Shown: positions 18,032 to 27,013, counted from the stretch's first letter. The stretch is DNA of 64,000 nucleotides from Glaciecola blandensis (GCF_031846165.1 NZ_JAVRIE010000002.1:620001-684000); one strand, 5' to 3'. Numbers and translations are program-made. The notes: generated by a model from the sequence alone, not told the origin.

Positions 18032-18532
18032 ATGCAATGCCCAAGAACAGACACGCCATTGAAAACAATTAATGTTGGTAAAGTGCCTGTCTATGTGAGC
18101 GAAAATTGTGGTGGCGTTTTCCTAACACATCAAACACTACACCTATTCGAATGCCCTAAAGATGCTAGAGGAAATGCACTATCGAAGCATCTTAGCCAGT
18201 TTCATGATGCAAGACTTAATGTTGACCAAAGAGTGAGGTGCCCTGAATGCAAAGATACGGTCATGTTAAGGCGATTTTATAGTCCTTTACAGGTCGTTGA
18301 AATAGATGAGTGTCCTAGCTGTGGTGGAATTTGGCTAGATACTGGAGAGCTAAGTAAACTGCAGTCTTTAATGCTCAATGAAACTGATAAAGCGCGCCTT
18401 CGTGCAGAGCTGCTAGATGAACATAGACGAGCAGAGATCAATGGACTTCCTCACTTGCACGATTTTGGCAGTCGGTCTGACAGGATTGATAATTTTATGG
18501 AGCTTACTTCATACATTGCAATGTCAATTTAA
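18032..18532 (+). CDS. Zinc-ribbon (zf-TFIIB type) protein
   Basis: This 166-residue protein has an N-terminal CP..TDTPL zinc-binding half with a later Cys. A full zinc ribbon follows at about 69-110: CPEC followed by ECPSCGGIWLDTGEL, the zf-TFIIB signature. The C-terminal third is helical and charged. The ATG at 18032 has AGAAGGAG 8 nt upstream. Such proteins are common but uncharacterised; the ribbon could bind zinc, nucleic acid or a protein partner. The next gene starts 10 bp after the stop with its own ribosome site, so the two likely form a pair. Confidence 0.8.
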   Translation: MQCPRTDTPLKTINVGKVPVYVSENCGGVFLTHQTLHLFECPKDARGNALSKHLSQFHDARLNVDQRVRCPECKDTVMLRRFYSPLQVVEIDECPSCGGIWLDTGELSKLQSLMLNETDKARLRAELLDEHRRAEINGLPHLHDFGSRSDRIDNFMELTSYIAMSI

Positions 18533-18542
18533 GGAAGGTAAA

Positions 18543-18968
18543 TTGAAAGCAAATGATACGAAGCAAAATAATCAATTAGTTAAGTTTGCCGCGTACATAG
18601 TAATCACAATTTTTACGCTGATATTCGGCTATTTTAAAAGTGTCGAAAACAATGAAAAGGTCAATGAAGAATTTAGTGAACAACTCTTCGATTTAGAGGG
18701 CGTAACTACTCGCATCGTGTATTTTTCGAAATCAACACCAAACGCTGAAATCAAGTTTGAATCAAGCGGTTTGCCCAATCGAGCGGATAGCTACAAACCA
18801 GAAATTTTAGCTTATGTTTGTTCGCAGCCCGTTTTACAAAAAGAGCTGAATAATGGGAAGGTGGTAGTGTTTAATATGTCAGCATGGGATAGAGAGGATG
18901 GAAACTTTGTTAACATGAGAATTGATGCAGAGCGTTGTAGGAATGCATCTGCGGACCCTGCTCATTAA
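18543..18968 (+). CDS. Small single-pass membrane protein, unknown function
   Basis: The 141-residue product has a short polar N-terminus and one membrane helix (VKFAAYIVITIFTLIFGYF). A soluble domain of about 100 residues follows, with two Cys (AYVCSQPVL and DAERCRNA) that could form a disulfide if it faces the periplasm. The TTG at 18543 was chosen because AAGGAAGG lies 4-5 nt upstream. An in-frame ATG at 18417 would overlap the zinc-ribbon gene by more than 100 bp. I do not recognise the family. Its closeness to the zinc-ribbon gene suggests joint expression. Confidence 0.6.
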   Translation: MKANDTKQNNQLVKFAAYIVITIFTLIFGYFKSVENNEKVNEEFSEQLFDLEGVTTRIVYFSKSTPNAEIKFESSGLPNRADSYKPEILAYVCSQPVLQKELNNGKVVVFNMSAWDREDGNFVNMRIDAERCRNASADPAH

Positions 18969-19020
18969 CGCTTTATCTCTATTGTGTATCTTGCGGTATA
19001 CCCAGTTTAAATAAAAGTGA

Positions 19021-19233
19021 TTGAAAGTTGAACAGCCTCAGCTAACTATTAGGGTAAGTCATCACGCTACTTTGGGCACAGCCATGTTTACCGCACCCTT
19101 CTTCGGGGGTCTATTTGTGAAGCTGGGCAGGGGACACACCTCAAAAAACGGCGAGGTGATATCTTTACTTCTATGTATAGCAATTGGTCTGGTTGTGATG
19201 GCTGGTGGGTATTTGGGTTTTTTCACCAGCTAA
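19021..19233 (+). CDS. Possible small membrane protein
   Basis: A 70-codon frame starting with TTG encodes a polar start and two hydrophobic stretches (TAMFTAPFFGGLFVKLG and ISLLLCIAIGLVVMAGGYLGFF), which fits a two-helix membrane protein. The ribosome site is weak and the family is not recognised. It follows the previous gene by about 50 bp on the same strand. It may be real, but the start is uncertain. Confidence 0.4.
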   Translation: MKVEQPQLTIRVSHHATLGTAMFTAPFFGGLFVKLGRGHTSKNGEVISLLLCIAIGLVVMAGGYLGFFTS

Positions 19234-19273
19234 CAGCCATGACTCAAGATGCGAAACTCAATGACTGACTAAA

Positions 19274-19666
19274 TTAGTCACCAGCAACCATGCAGAATGC
19301 ATTAAGCTTATTACCATCCAAATCTCTGAAGTACCCAGCGTAAAAGCCCGAGGTTGCTCCTTCCGGCCTAAAGCCCGGCTTGCCTTCACAACTGCCGCCT
19401 AATTCCAATGCTTTCGCATAGAAAGCATCTATTTGGGCTGGAGAATCCAAAGCGACGGCAACCATAGACCCATTGCCTACTGTCGCTGTTTTTTTATCAA
19501 ACGGCACAGATACAGCAATTGAGGGTTCATCAGGATTTTTTGCCCAAGCAATAAAGTAATTCGGCTCCTCCATGAATCTTTTTGCACCTATTGTGCCTAA
19601 CAGTGCATCATAGAATTCGCTAGATTTTGTTAGGTCGTTTGTACCAAGTGTGACATAGCCAATCAT
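19274..19666 (-). CDS. VOC-family (glyoxalase-like) protein
   Basis: This 130-residue protein has the vicinal oxygen chelate fold pattern: MIGYVTLGTNDLTKSSEFYD at the start and YAGYFRDLDGNKLNAF at the end, where Glu/His metal positions are usually found. The terminal metal ligand appears to be Asn rather than Glu, so metal binding is uncertain. The ATG at 19666 follows GGAG; an upstream in-frame ATG at 19699 lacks support. The gene is divergent from a WYL regulator, a frequent pairing. The substrate is unknown. Confidence 0.8.
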   Translation of the reverse strand: MIGYVTLGTNDLTKSSEFYDALLGTIGAKRFMEEPNYFIAWAKNPDEPSIAVSVPFDKKTATVGNGSMVAVALDSPAQIDAFYAKALELGGSCEGKPGFRPEGATSGFYAGYFRDLDGNKLNAFCMVAGD

Positions 19667-19716
19667 TATGTTCTCCAGTATGTGATTGTTTAAAGCCACT
19701 GTATCTTAGCTGATTG

Positions 19717-19739
19717 CTACTGACAGCTTTTGTCAGTAG
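19717..19739. promoter_or_regulatory. Perfect palindrome in the VOC/WYL divergent promoter
   Basis: CTACTGACA (19717-19725) and TGTCAGTAG (19731-19739) are perfect 9-bp arms with a 5-bp spacer. They lie between two divergent genes, 51 bp before the VOC gene and 43 bp before the regulator gene. It is a strong candidate operator for the adjacent WYL-domain regulator. Confidence 0.65.
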
Positions 19740-19781
19740 TCTTTCACTATACTTAAGGATGAACACTGTTGAGATTTTGGA

Positions 19782-20465
19782 ATGATTAGAGCTGAGAGGT
19801 TGAACGACATCGTTCACTATTTACGAAGAATGCATCAAGCGGTAACGGCGGAAACATTGGCGAAAACGTTTGAAGTATCGCCAAGAACTATTTATCGCGA
19901 CATTCAGAGTTTAATCGATACTGGTGTGCCAATTAATGGGGAAGCAGGTGTGGGCTATGTTATTGATAAACACTATCACCTTCCTCCCATTATGTTTGAT
20001 GCTGATGAAATTGAGGCTATTGCGCTGGGCATTGGAATGGTGAGCAACTGGACGGATCAAGCGTTCGCTAACAAAGCTCAAAGTGCGTTTAAAAAAATAC
20101 AAGCAACCTTACCTCCTCTCTTGTTGCATGAACTTCATCAAATAAGCACATTTTCGGAGCCAAGCCATTACAAAATACCTTGGGAAGTCAGTTTTACTGA
20201 AGTAAGAGAATGTATTCGCCGAAAACATAAAATTCAATTCAACTATTTGGATTTACAAGACCGCACTACTCAACGCACTATTTGGCCTCTAGCTCTCGTT
20301 TCATTCAGTCCTGTTTGGTTGCTTGCGGGGTGGTGTGAACTGCGACAAACATTTCGCAACTTTCGACTTGATCGTATTTCTGGGTTTGAAACATTGAAGC
20401 AGAGTTTTCCTAACGAAAGAGATAAAAACCTCAAAGCGTATTTAGCACAAGTTGAGCATGATTAA
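19782..20465 (+). CDS. YafY-type transcriptional regulator (HTH-11 + WYL)
   Basis: This 227-residue regulator has an N-terminal DeoR-like winged helix (ERLNDIVHYLRR, then EVSPRTIYRDIQSLIDTGV). Its effector domain has the WYL features (IQFNYLDLQDRTTQRTIWPLALV, VWLLAGWCELRQTFRNFRLDRI). The WYL tripeptide itself is VWL here. Such proteins sense small ligands or nucleic acids and commonly control a divergent enzyme gene. It faces the VOC gene, with a perfect palindrome between them. Confidence 0.88.
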   Translation: MIRAERLNDIVHYLRRMHQAVTAETLAKTFEVSPRTIYRDIQSLIDTGVPINGEAGVGYVIDKHYHLPPIMFDADEIEAIALGIGMVSNWTDQAFANKAQSAFKKIQATLPPLLLHELHQISTFSEPSHYKIPWEVSFTEVRECIRRKHKIQFNYLDLQDRTTQRTIWPLALVSFSPVWLLAGWCELRQTFRNFRLDRISGFETLKQSFPNERDKNLKAYLAQVEHD

Positions 20466-20537
20466 GTTAAAAAGAACCGCTTACATTTGTGTTCCACAGG
20501 GTCATAGAAGGGTATCTGATTAGCGCTTCAGCTGGCG

Positions 20538-21002
20538 CTATCCAGAAGATACACTATGGTTTCGAGATTTTTCGTTGAGGTAGAAGTTAAATACAAACAA
20601 GAACTCGTCAAACGCGCTTTCTTCGACGCAATGTAAAACATATTTCGTTTTGCAAACGAGCCACTTATTCGAATGGATAAACCTGCCGATAATTTTTCCA
20701 TTTTTCATGACCGACTGTATTTTTGCCTTCATTCGTTTGGACGGCTCACTTAGACTCAAAGTGTTGCTTGAGTTTGTTTCGAAAACCCAGGTATCGCTAT
20801 TCGTCCATTTAGCTTCGACTCTGCCTCCCTTGAAACGAAGATTGTTCAAAAAGCGAGAACCCTCATAAATCGGTCTTTTGTCGACAGATATTTCAAACTC
20901 ACCTTCATGGCCGCCGATACTAAAGCGCCTTTTTTTTCTATCGTCAATGATGAGTTCGTCACCCAAGATAAAGGATTTATGTTCAATGATGATTTTACTC
21001 AA
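20538..21002 (-). CDS. Hypothetical cytoplasmic protein
   Basis: The 154-residue product is rich in beta-prone, charged segments (ELIIDDRKKRRFSIGG, FEISVDKRPIYEGSRFLN, WTNSDTWVFETNSSN). It has no signal peptide, membrane helix or motif I recognise. The start is a TTG at 21002 with only a weak ribosome site. It may follow the thioesterase gene, whose stop is 32 bp upstream on the same strand. The function is unknown. Confidence 0.55.
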   Translation of the reverse strand: MSKIIIEHKSFILGDELIIDDRKKRRFSIGGHEGEFEISVDKRPIYEGSRFLNNLRFKGGRVEAKWTNSDTWVFETNSSNTLSLSEPSKRMKAKIQSVMKNGKIIGRFIHSNKWLVCKTKYVLHCVEESAFDEFLFVFNFYLNEKSRNHSVSSG

Positions 21003-21033
21003 GTATTCAACTCACGTTCTATCTTGCTTTTCA

Positions 21034-21495
21034 TTATGAAAGCTCAACGCCGGCTAGGTTCATGGTTCTTCCTGCAGCCCCTTTCAATAAGGTTGCTTTA
21101 AATTCATTGGGCACTGGTTTCTTTTCAAATGTAAGCGAATCGACCATCACATAGACAATCTCTGCCGATGCCACGGCTTGTTTAGTTTGCCAATTTTGCA
21201 TGTCAATTTGCATCGTAAACGACGTATTGCCAACCTTGCTAACATGCACCGATAAGCACAATATGTCATCGAATCTAGCTGGGCTTTGCCACGATATATT
21301 GAGATTGACTACCTGGTTATCTAAGCCTTGGTTTGTTAATGCTTGATACCCGCCTATTAAGGCTCGCATGAATTCAGTTGCTGCTAAATCTGCATAGTCA
21401 GCATATCTCGCATTGAATACAACTTCTTGGGCGTCACATTCGGCATAACGGACTCTGAGTAGCAATTCAAAGGTCTTAGGTTCAGCTTTGGTCAT
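21034..21495 (-). CDS. Acyl-CoA thioesterase (4HBT hotdog family)
   Basis: This 153-residue hotdog protein has the 4-hydroxybenzoyl-CoA thioesterase pattern: VRYAECDAQEVVFNARYADY, where the Asp and following residues form the active site, and a central VNLNISWQSPARFDD strand. It would hydrolyse an acyl-CoA, substrate unknown, in the cytoplasm. The start codon touches the last base of the rhomboid gene, so the two are probably co-transcribed. Confidence 0.85.
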   Translation of the reverse strand: MTKAEPKTFELLLRVRYAECDAQEVVFNARYADYADLAATEFMRALIGGYQALTNQGLDNQVVNLNISWQSPARFDDILCLSVHVSKVGNTSFTMQIDMQNWQTKQAVASAEIVYVMVDSLTFEKKPVPNEFKATLLKGAAGRTMNLAGVELS

Positions 21496-22190
21496 TAATG
21501 TCTTTCCTTTTCGTTCGGGACTGTTTGTATACTATCGTCATTTTCCTCAGTTTGCCCATCAATACGCCACTGGTCACCTATCACAGGATCTTCCGATTCG
21601 GGCTCTGCTTCCCAATGATAAGCTTTGACTGTCGGTTTTGGATCTAGCGAATGCCATAAACAAGCACAGAGAACACCAGCCAAAGCACCGAATAAGTGGT
21701 ATTCAAACGAAATCCCCTCTTGGCGAGGGAATATGCTCATAATCATTCCACCATACATGAAAAAAGCGACCATCATAATCACTACGGAACGCTTATCTCT
21801 GCGGAATATACTCACCACAAACAAATAAAAAAATACACCGTGAGTTAAACCGCTAGCCCCAATATGATAGCTTTCGCGTCCAAACAACCACACACCAATA
21901 CCAGATAGTAACCATACTGTTATTAACACCCGCCAACGTGTTTTCGGGTAACCGTAGATGAGAAATGAGCCAAGTACTAGCATGGGCAACGTATTGTTGA
22001 AAATGTGTTCTAGTGAGCCGTGTATCAGGGGCGCAGTGATGACCCCAATCAAGCCATGCAGCGTTAAGGGATAGACACCGAGCCAACTTAGGTCGACCTT
22101 GAAGTTGAGTTCGAAAGATTTAAAGCACCAGATAAAGCCAACGGCAAAAGCGGTGATCAATATACTGTTTTTAAGTGATGACGTGTTCAT
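21495..22190 (-). CDS. Rhomboid-family intramembrane serine protease
   Basis: This 231-residue protein has six hydrophobic helices. The rhomboid residues are in place: HGSLEHIFNN in helix 2 (His and Asn), the catalytic serine in IGASGLTHG, and the catalytic His in FEYHLFGALAGVL. It would cleave transmembrane substrates in the inner membrane. The C-terminal 45 residues are polar and acidic and lie in the cytoplasm. Substrates cannot be predicted. Confidence 0.9.
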   Translation of the reverse strand: MNTSSLKNSILITAFAVGFIWCFKSFELNFKVDLSWLGVYPLTLHGLIGVITAPLIHGSLEHIFNNTLPMLVLGSFLIYGYPKTRWRVLITVWLLSGIGVWLFGRESYHIGASGLTHGVFFYLFVVSIFRRDKRSVVIMMVAFFMYGGMIMSIFPRQEGISFEYHLFGALAGVLCACLWHSLDPKPTVKAYHWEAEPESEDPVIGDQWRIDGQTEENDDSIQTVPNEKERH

Positions 22191-22370
22191 CTGTATTATT
22201 TATGGGCATGTGATGAAATAGCAATGCATGTTTATTCAGACTTCATTCAGCTAATATCTTTTACCCTTATCGCTATTGCGAAACAGCCAATTAATTATCG
22301 CAATGTTCCATTTTTCAGGTAACAACAATGAATCGATATTGATTCAACATAATTTTCTTAAAGGACTAAA

Positions 22371-23270
22371 ATGTTAACTAGAACTCTTTGTTTTGCTGCC
22401 ACTACGGCCGCTTTATTTTTTACTCAACAGGCGTACGCTGAAGATTACCAAACCTTTATCGGTGCGAGCGTATTATCAAATAAAAGTTCGTTTACGCAAG
22501 ATGGACAAACAACATCAGACACGCGCGAGGCATGGAGTCTAAACGGCACATATTACTTAGATGCTCGACCAACCTTAGGCCCGCTCAATGAATTTGATTA
22601 TATTAACCAACAAAGCTTTGTCAGTGCCGGTCTTTTCGGCACTGGTGGAAACCGTCAGTATTCAATAGGTGGCGAATACTTAGTTAATGACTGGGTTGTT
22701 TTCGGGGATACGGTATACGAATCAGATAGTGACACTGAATTTCTGACAGTAGGGTTTGGCTATTTCCTCACAAAGGACTTTAAGTTATCTATTTCCAATA
22801 CAAGTGGTGATGGAATAAGTGGTTTAGTTGATTCTGATGAGTCAGTGTTCAACTTTGCGGCCGACTATGTACTGCAACTTGATGGTAAAGATTATGTTGG
22901 CTTCTCGTACAACACGGATGAAGATTTGATTGTGCAACAGTTTCGAACCAAATATTTTGGCTCACTAGCAGGTGGACGATATCTTGTTCTGAACGCAAAC
23001 CTGAGTGTTTTTGACGATGACTTTTTCTCAGATGAAACTCTCGATCTAGGCGGCGCATACTACTTCAATCAGTTTACAAGTGTTGGTGCTGATGTGAATG
23101 TGATCGGAGATACTGATTCATATAGTATTTTTGCTAAGCATTTCTTCAATACACGCTCATCGCTGCAAGTCAGTTACTCTAGCAATGAACGCAGAAATGT
23201 CGACTCGGGATTTAGTCAGTTCTCATTCGAAAATGACATCTGGCAAATTAACTACGTTTATCAATATTAA
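22371..23270 (+). CDS. Putative outer-membrane porin (beta-barrel)
   Basis: This 299-residue exported protein has a signal peptide ending AYAED. Alternating hydrophobic, aromatic-rich strands with Gly/Asp turns follow throughout (FLTVGFGYFLTKDFKLSIS, YVGFSYNTDED, DIWQINYVYQY). It ends in aromatic Tyr, as outer-membrane barrels often do for BAM recognition. It resembles the 'putative porin' family of Alteromonadales. About 12-14 strands look likely. The solute is unknown. Confidence 0.7.
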   Translation: MLTRTLCFAATTAALFFTQQAYAEDYQTFIGASVLSNKSSFTQDGQTTSDTREAWSLNGTYYLDARPTLGPLNEFDYINQQSFVSAGLFGTGGNRQYSIGGEYLVNDWVVFGDTVYESDSDTEFLTVGFGYFLTKDFKLSISNTSGDGISGLVDSDESVFNFAADYVLQLDGKDYVGFSYNTDEDLIVQQFRTKYFGSLAGGRYLVLNANLSVFDDDFFSDETLDLGGAYYFNQFTSVGADVNVIGDTDSYSIFAKHFFNTRSSLQVSYSSNERRNVDSGFSQFSFENDIWQINYVYQY

Positions 23271-23375
23271 GTAAGCCCTCAATGGGCATGCCCGCGTAGT
23301 TTCATCAAGTGAGTGCACTCGCTCATGGTTTCATTGTAGAATGAATAACTACAATAACAGGGAGTGTGCACGAAC

Positions 23376-23987
23376 ATGATAGATGAACATCAACATGCAT
23401 GCTTAGAATGTGATTTGTTGATTACGATGCCTGAGCAAATCTCGCATCGTAGCAATGTCGTCTGTCCTCGATGTCATCATGTTATTGCGGTGGGGCATAA
23501 CAATGCCCGCCACTACGTGTTAGCTTTGTGTATAACAGCGTTAATTTTGATGCTGATTGCCTGTAGTTTCGCCTTCATTTCTTTTGCCACTAGTGGGCAG
23601 CAACGCACCATCGGTCTATTACAAACATCAACAGAATTATACTCTCAGGGATATTGGCTGATTTCGGTCTTGGTATTTGTTTTTATTTTGTTGTTGCCAA
23701 TATTGTACCTGTTGTCCGTGAGTTATATCATTTTATCTTCTCGCTTCGCCTTGCGCCTAGTGCCCATCGTTTGGCTTGGAAAAGTGATAGCCTATATTTT
23801 ACCTTGGTCAATGGCAGAGGTTTTTTTGATTGGCGTCTTAGTCGCGCTCATAAAAGTCATTTCAATGGCTGACATCACTTTGGAAGCGGCGTTTTGGGCC
23901 TATGTACTGTTTGCTCCTTTATTTACTCATATTGTATTCATTGTCGATAATCACCGTCTTTGGCGTTGGATAGAAGATGCCAAGTAG
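23376..23987 (+). CDS. Paraquat-inducible protein A-like (first half)
   Basis: This protein of about 203 residues has an N-terminal zinc ribbon (CLECDLLI...CPRCHHVI) and four membrane helices, with SYIILSSRFALRLVP and WSMAEVFLIGVLVALIK typical of the PqiA/LetA repeat. In E. coli PqiA two such units are fused; here this unit and the next are separate genes overlapping by 11 bp. The ATG at 23376 was preferred to a GTG at 23364 abutting the ribosome site. PqiA/LetA works with MCE proteins in lipid transport across the envelope. Confidence 0.88.
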   Translation: MIDEHQHACLECDLLITMPEQISHRSNVVCPRCHHVIAVGHNNARHYVLALCITALILMLIACSFAFISFATSGQQRTIGLLQTSTELYSQGYWLISVLVFVFILLLPILYLLSVSYIILSSRFALRLVPIVWLGKVIAYILPWSMAEVFLIGVLVALIKVISMADITLEAAFWAYVLFAPLFTHIVFIVDNHRLWRWIEDAK

Positions 23988-24606
23988 CCATTCAAGTCCC
24001 TACCAAAAAGATTCCGCAGCAGCCCAGGGTTTGTTGAATTGTTTGGTGTGTCAGCAGTTAGCACCCATAGGCACTCAACATTGTAAGCGTTGTGGCACGT
24101 TTTTATCACCCAGAGTTAAGAACAGTGTGCAGATTTCTCTGAGCTTATTGATTACCGCAGCAATTCTATATATCCCGGCGAATATGTATCCTATTATGGT
24201 AACTGACCTACTGGGCGATGAAACAAAAAGCACTATCATTGGCGGCATTATTCTATTTTTAGAAAGTGAGTCATACTTTATTGCCGCGGTGATTTTTATT
24301 GCAAGTGTTATTGTGCCTATCGGGAAGATGGCAGCAATTGCTTGGCTTTGTTTTAGCGCCATGCGCAATAAACCAATTCAACAGCTAGAATTAACTAAAA
24401 TGTATCGAGTGACTGAGTTTATTGGAAAGTGGTCGATGGTTGATGTCTTCGTGGTCGCGATCTTAGTTGCCTTGATTCAACTCGGTGGTTTAATGTCGAT
24501 TCATGTGGGCGCAGCAGCAACGTCATTTGCTAGCGTGGTGATACTGACGATGATCAGTGCACATCAGTTTGATACACGACTTTTATGGGATAAAACGGAA
24601 GAATAA
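23977..24606 (+). CDS. Paraquat-inducible protein A-like (second half)
   Basis: This 209-residue protein is the partner of the upstream gene. It has a zinc ribbon (CLVCQQL...CKRCG) and four helices with IPANMYPIMV, GKWSMVDVFVVAILVALIQLG and FASVVILTMISAHQFD, the PqiA/LetA signatures. It starts inside the previous gene and its stop overlaps the MCE gene start (TAATG). It is expected to form the inner-membrane part of the MCE transport system. Confidence 0.9.
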   Translation: MPSSHSSPYQKDSAAAQGLLNCLVCQQLAPIGTQHCKRCGTFLSPRVKNSVQISLSLLITAAILYIPANMYPIMVTDLLGDETKSTIIGGIILFLESESYFIAAVIFIASVIVPIGKMAAIAWLCFSAMRNKPIQQLELTKMYRVTEFIGKWSMVDVFVVAILVALIQLGGLMSIHVGAAATSFASVVILTMISAHQFDTRLLWDKTEE

Positions 24607-26267
24607 TGACAAGCAACGAAGCTGAAACGCCAAGCAGCCAAGCGCCAATACAAGCGCAAGAGCCTTTAGTTGTGCACAAGTCTAGGTTTTCAAAAATTTG
24701 GATTTTACCCATTATCGCCTTACTCATTGGTATCGGTATGGTTTATAACGACTGGCGTAATCGTGGAATAATGATCCAAGTTGAATTTGATACTGCAGAA
24801 GGGCTAGAAGCAAAAAAGACTGTCCTAAAAAACCGTAATGTAGACATTGGCTTAGTTGATAAGATCAGCTTCAGCAATGATAAAAGTACGATACTTGTCG
24901 ATATAGAAGTAGAAAAAGACATGAGTTCTTTTCTGGTTGAAGATAGCGAGTTTTGGGTTGTAAGACCTAGAATAGGTGCCACAGGCATCACTGGTATAGG
25001 TACGCTGCTGTCGGGGGCTTACATCGAAGTCAGCCCGGGTAACTCGAATATTGAGCAGTTTGCCTTTACGGGTCTTGAGAACCCACCTGTTACTTCCTTA
25101 AACGCAGATGGTATTCATGTGAGATTGATTTCTCGGGGTAACAAGCCGTTGAAAGTGGGTAATCCTGTTATGCATAAAGGTTTTGAAGTGGGTGCGGTAG
25201 AATCAGCCCAATACGACGACCTAGAACAAGAGGCCCACTACGACATATTCATTCAGGCACCATTTCATAATTTGGTGACTGAAAATACTTCTTTCTGGAA
25301 CGTCAGTGGTCTATCAGTCAAAACATCAACGCAAGGTATTAGCGTCAATATGGCGTCTCTCGATGCCTTAGTGTCTGGAGGCGTTGAGTTTGGCTTAGTT
25401 GATGGTGCTCAACCCGGCGTGGGTGTTCCGCAGAACCACGAATTTGTTGTCTATGATTCGCAAGAAAGTATCGATGAACAACGAGAATATCAATATATTC
25501 AATACGTCATTTTAGTCGAAGATAGTGTCGGTGGTTTACACAAAGGTGCGCCTGTGGAATATCGTGGCATTCGTATTGGAACTGTCGCTGAACCCTATAT
25601 GGAATATTGGGAAATTATCGATATTGCTGGCGTGGGTAAAGAAGAACGTATTCCGGTGGTGGTTAACTTAGAGCCGGAACGCTTAATGAAAAATGAGTAT
25701 ATTTCGAATGATATCTTTCAGGGTATGGTCGATGATTGGATCCGGGAAGGTTTAACCGCAACTATCGAAAATGCGAATTTACTTACAGGAAGCCTAAAGG
25801 TAACTTTGCAGCCGGGCGGTGAGCAAATCACTGAAGTCACTCGTTTCGGAGAGTATTCGGTCATTCCTGCAGCTTCAGGCGGGTTCGCAAGTCTAAGCAA
25901 AAAATTAGACAATATTATGGGCGAATTAGAACAACTCCCTCTTAATGAAACCATAGCCAATTTAAATGAACTGATTGATAGTACAGATGAAACGATGGTT
26001 ACCACGCGTTTATCTTTAAAGCGTAGCAATCAGACTCTCGATGCGCTTGAACAAACGATGCAAGAATTACAGTCTACATTAAGCGGTTTGCAACCCGATT
26101 CGCAGGTTTACCGCTCGGTTGAACAAGTCATGTTAAAGGTAGAAGCCACCCTCGACGAACTGAAACCACTTGTAAAAGAGGTGACCAACCAACCCAATTC
26201 TCTCGTCTTTGGTCAAGCAGCAAAACCCGATGAAGAACCGGTGGCGCCGAAAAAGGATAAGGAATAA
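24606..26267 (+). CDS. pqiB: MCE-domain lipid transport protein (PqiB-like)
   Basis: This 553-residue protein has one N-terminal membrane helix (WILPIIALLIGIGMVYNDW) and three MCE repeats: VEFDTAEGLEAKKTVLKNRNVD, then IHVRLISRGNKPLKVGNPVMHKG, then YVILVEDSVGGLHKGAPVEYRG. A helical C-terminal needle region (about 440-530) follows, and a short Pro/Lys-rich end. Such proteins form hexameric rings and tubes that carry phospholipids between the membranes. Three MCE domains match PqiB. It overlaps both neighbours by one base. Confidence 0.93.
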   Translation: MTSNEAETPSSQAPIQAQEPLVVHKSRFSKIWILPIIALLIGIGMVYNDWRNRGIMIQVEFDTAEGLEAKKTVLKNRNVDIGLVDKISFSNDKSTILVDIEVEKDMSSFLVEDSEFWVVRPRIGATGITGIGTLLSGAYIEVSPGNSNIEQFAFTGLENPPVTSLNADGIHVRLISRGNKPLKVGNPVMHKGFEVGAVESAQYDDLEQEAHYDIFIQAPFHNLVTENTSFWNVSGLSVKTSTQGISVNMASLDALVSGGVEFGLVDGAQPGVGVPQNHEFVVYDSQESIDEQREYQYIQYVILVEDSVGGLHKGAPVEYRGIRIGTVAEPYMEYWEIIDIAGVGKEERIPVVVNLEPERLMKNEYISNDIFQGMVDDWIREGLTATIENANLLTGSLKVTLQPGGEQITEVTRFGEYSVIPAASGGFASLSKKLDNIMGELEQLPLNETIANLNELIDSTDETMVTTRLSLKRSNQTLDALEQTMQELQSTLSGLQPDSQVYRSVEQVMLKVEATLDELKPLVKEVTNQPNSLVFGQAAKPDEEPVAPKKDKE

Positions 26268-26845
26268 TGCTTAACTTTACGCTTTATAAACTATTATTAT
26301 TGATGAGCATTACTATAGGATTGAGCGCCTGCGGTACCACAGTGCAAGCGCCAGATACTACCTATTATTTGTTTGATGCAAATCCAGTTGCACAGCTCAG
26401 TAAGGAAGCAAAAACGAGTGTCATGCTTGATATTGTGAGTTTGCCAGACTATCTAAAAACGAGTCAGTTGGTCATGAAAGAGGGTGATAATCAGTTGATT
26501 AAGGCTAACTACCATAGTTGGGCAGATGGTTTAGGCGAAGCTATGCAGCGAGCTCTGCTCAACGATTTGAATGCATCAATGGCGGAGACTGAATGGCTAG
26601 ATTTCTGCAGGAAATGTACGAAGGTGAAAGTCACTATCGAGCATTTCTATCCCGATCGAAACGGTGAAGTATTGCTTAGCGGATCATTTCGGGTCAGTAA
26701 ACGCAACGAGCAAACGCCCACTCGCATTTTTCGCTTTCATTACACCGACACACTCGAAAAGGATGGGTATGCAGGAGCAGTGAAGAAAATGAGAGCCCTA
26801 TCGAAAAAGCTCAGTCATGACATTTCAAACGCAATAGTGGAATAG
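26267..26845 (+). CDS. pqiC: PqiC-like membrane-integrity lipoprotein
   Basis: This 192-residue protein has a lipoprotein signal (ITIGLSACG, Cys22) and the ABC-type auxiliary (PqiC/YmbA) domain: YYLFDANPVAQ, VSLPDYLKTSQLVMKEGDNQL and SWADGLGEAMQRALLNDLN. It sits in the outer membrane and would dock the PqiB tube. It is the last gene of the four-gene operon (TAATG overlap with pqiB), which is followed by a GC-rich hairpin. Confidence 0.92.
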   Translation: MLNFTLYKLLLLMSITIGLSACGTTVQAPDTTYYLFDANPVAQLSKEAKTSVMLDIVSLPDYLKTSQLVMKEGDNQLIKANYHSWADGLGEAMQRALLNDLNASMAETEWLDFCRKCTKVKVTIEHFYPDRNGEVLLSGSFRVSKRNEQTPTRIFRFHYTDTLEKDGYAGAVKKMRALSKKLSHDISNAIVE

Positions 26846-26872
26846 TGTAGCTCAGGCTGTTTCTTGCCCGTC

Positions 26873-26892
26873 ACCACCGCGCAGGCGGTGGT
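26873..26892. repeat. GC-rich hairpin after pqiC
   Basis: ACCACCGC (26873-26880) and GCGGTGGT (26885-26892) form a perfect 8-bp stem with a GCAG loop, 28 bp past the operon end. No T run follows, so it may be a processing or Rho-type end rather than a classical terminator. Confidence 0.4.
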
Positions 26893-27013
26893 CTGCTAGT
26901 TGCAGAAAGCGGTCGGTCGATATGCTCACGTCGCGATTCAGTAGCGCTCCTAACCTAAATATTCACTCCCAAATACTATTTTTTGAAGTCGAAATAAGAT
27001 CGTAACATCGGAG

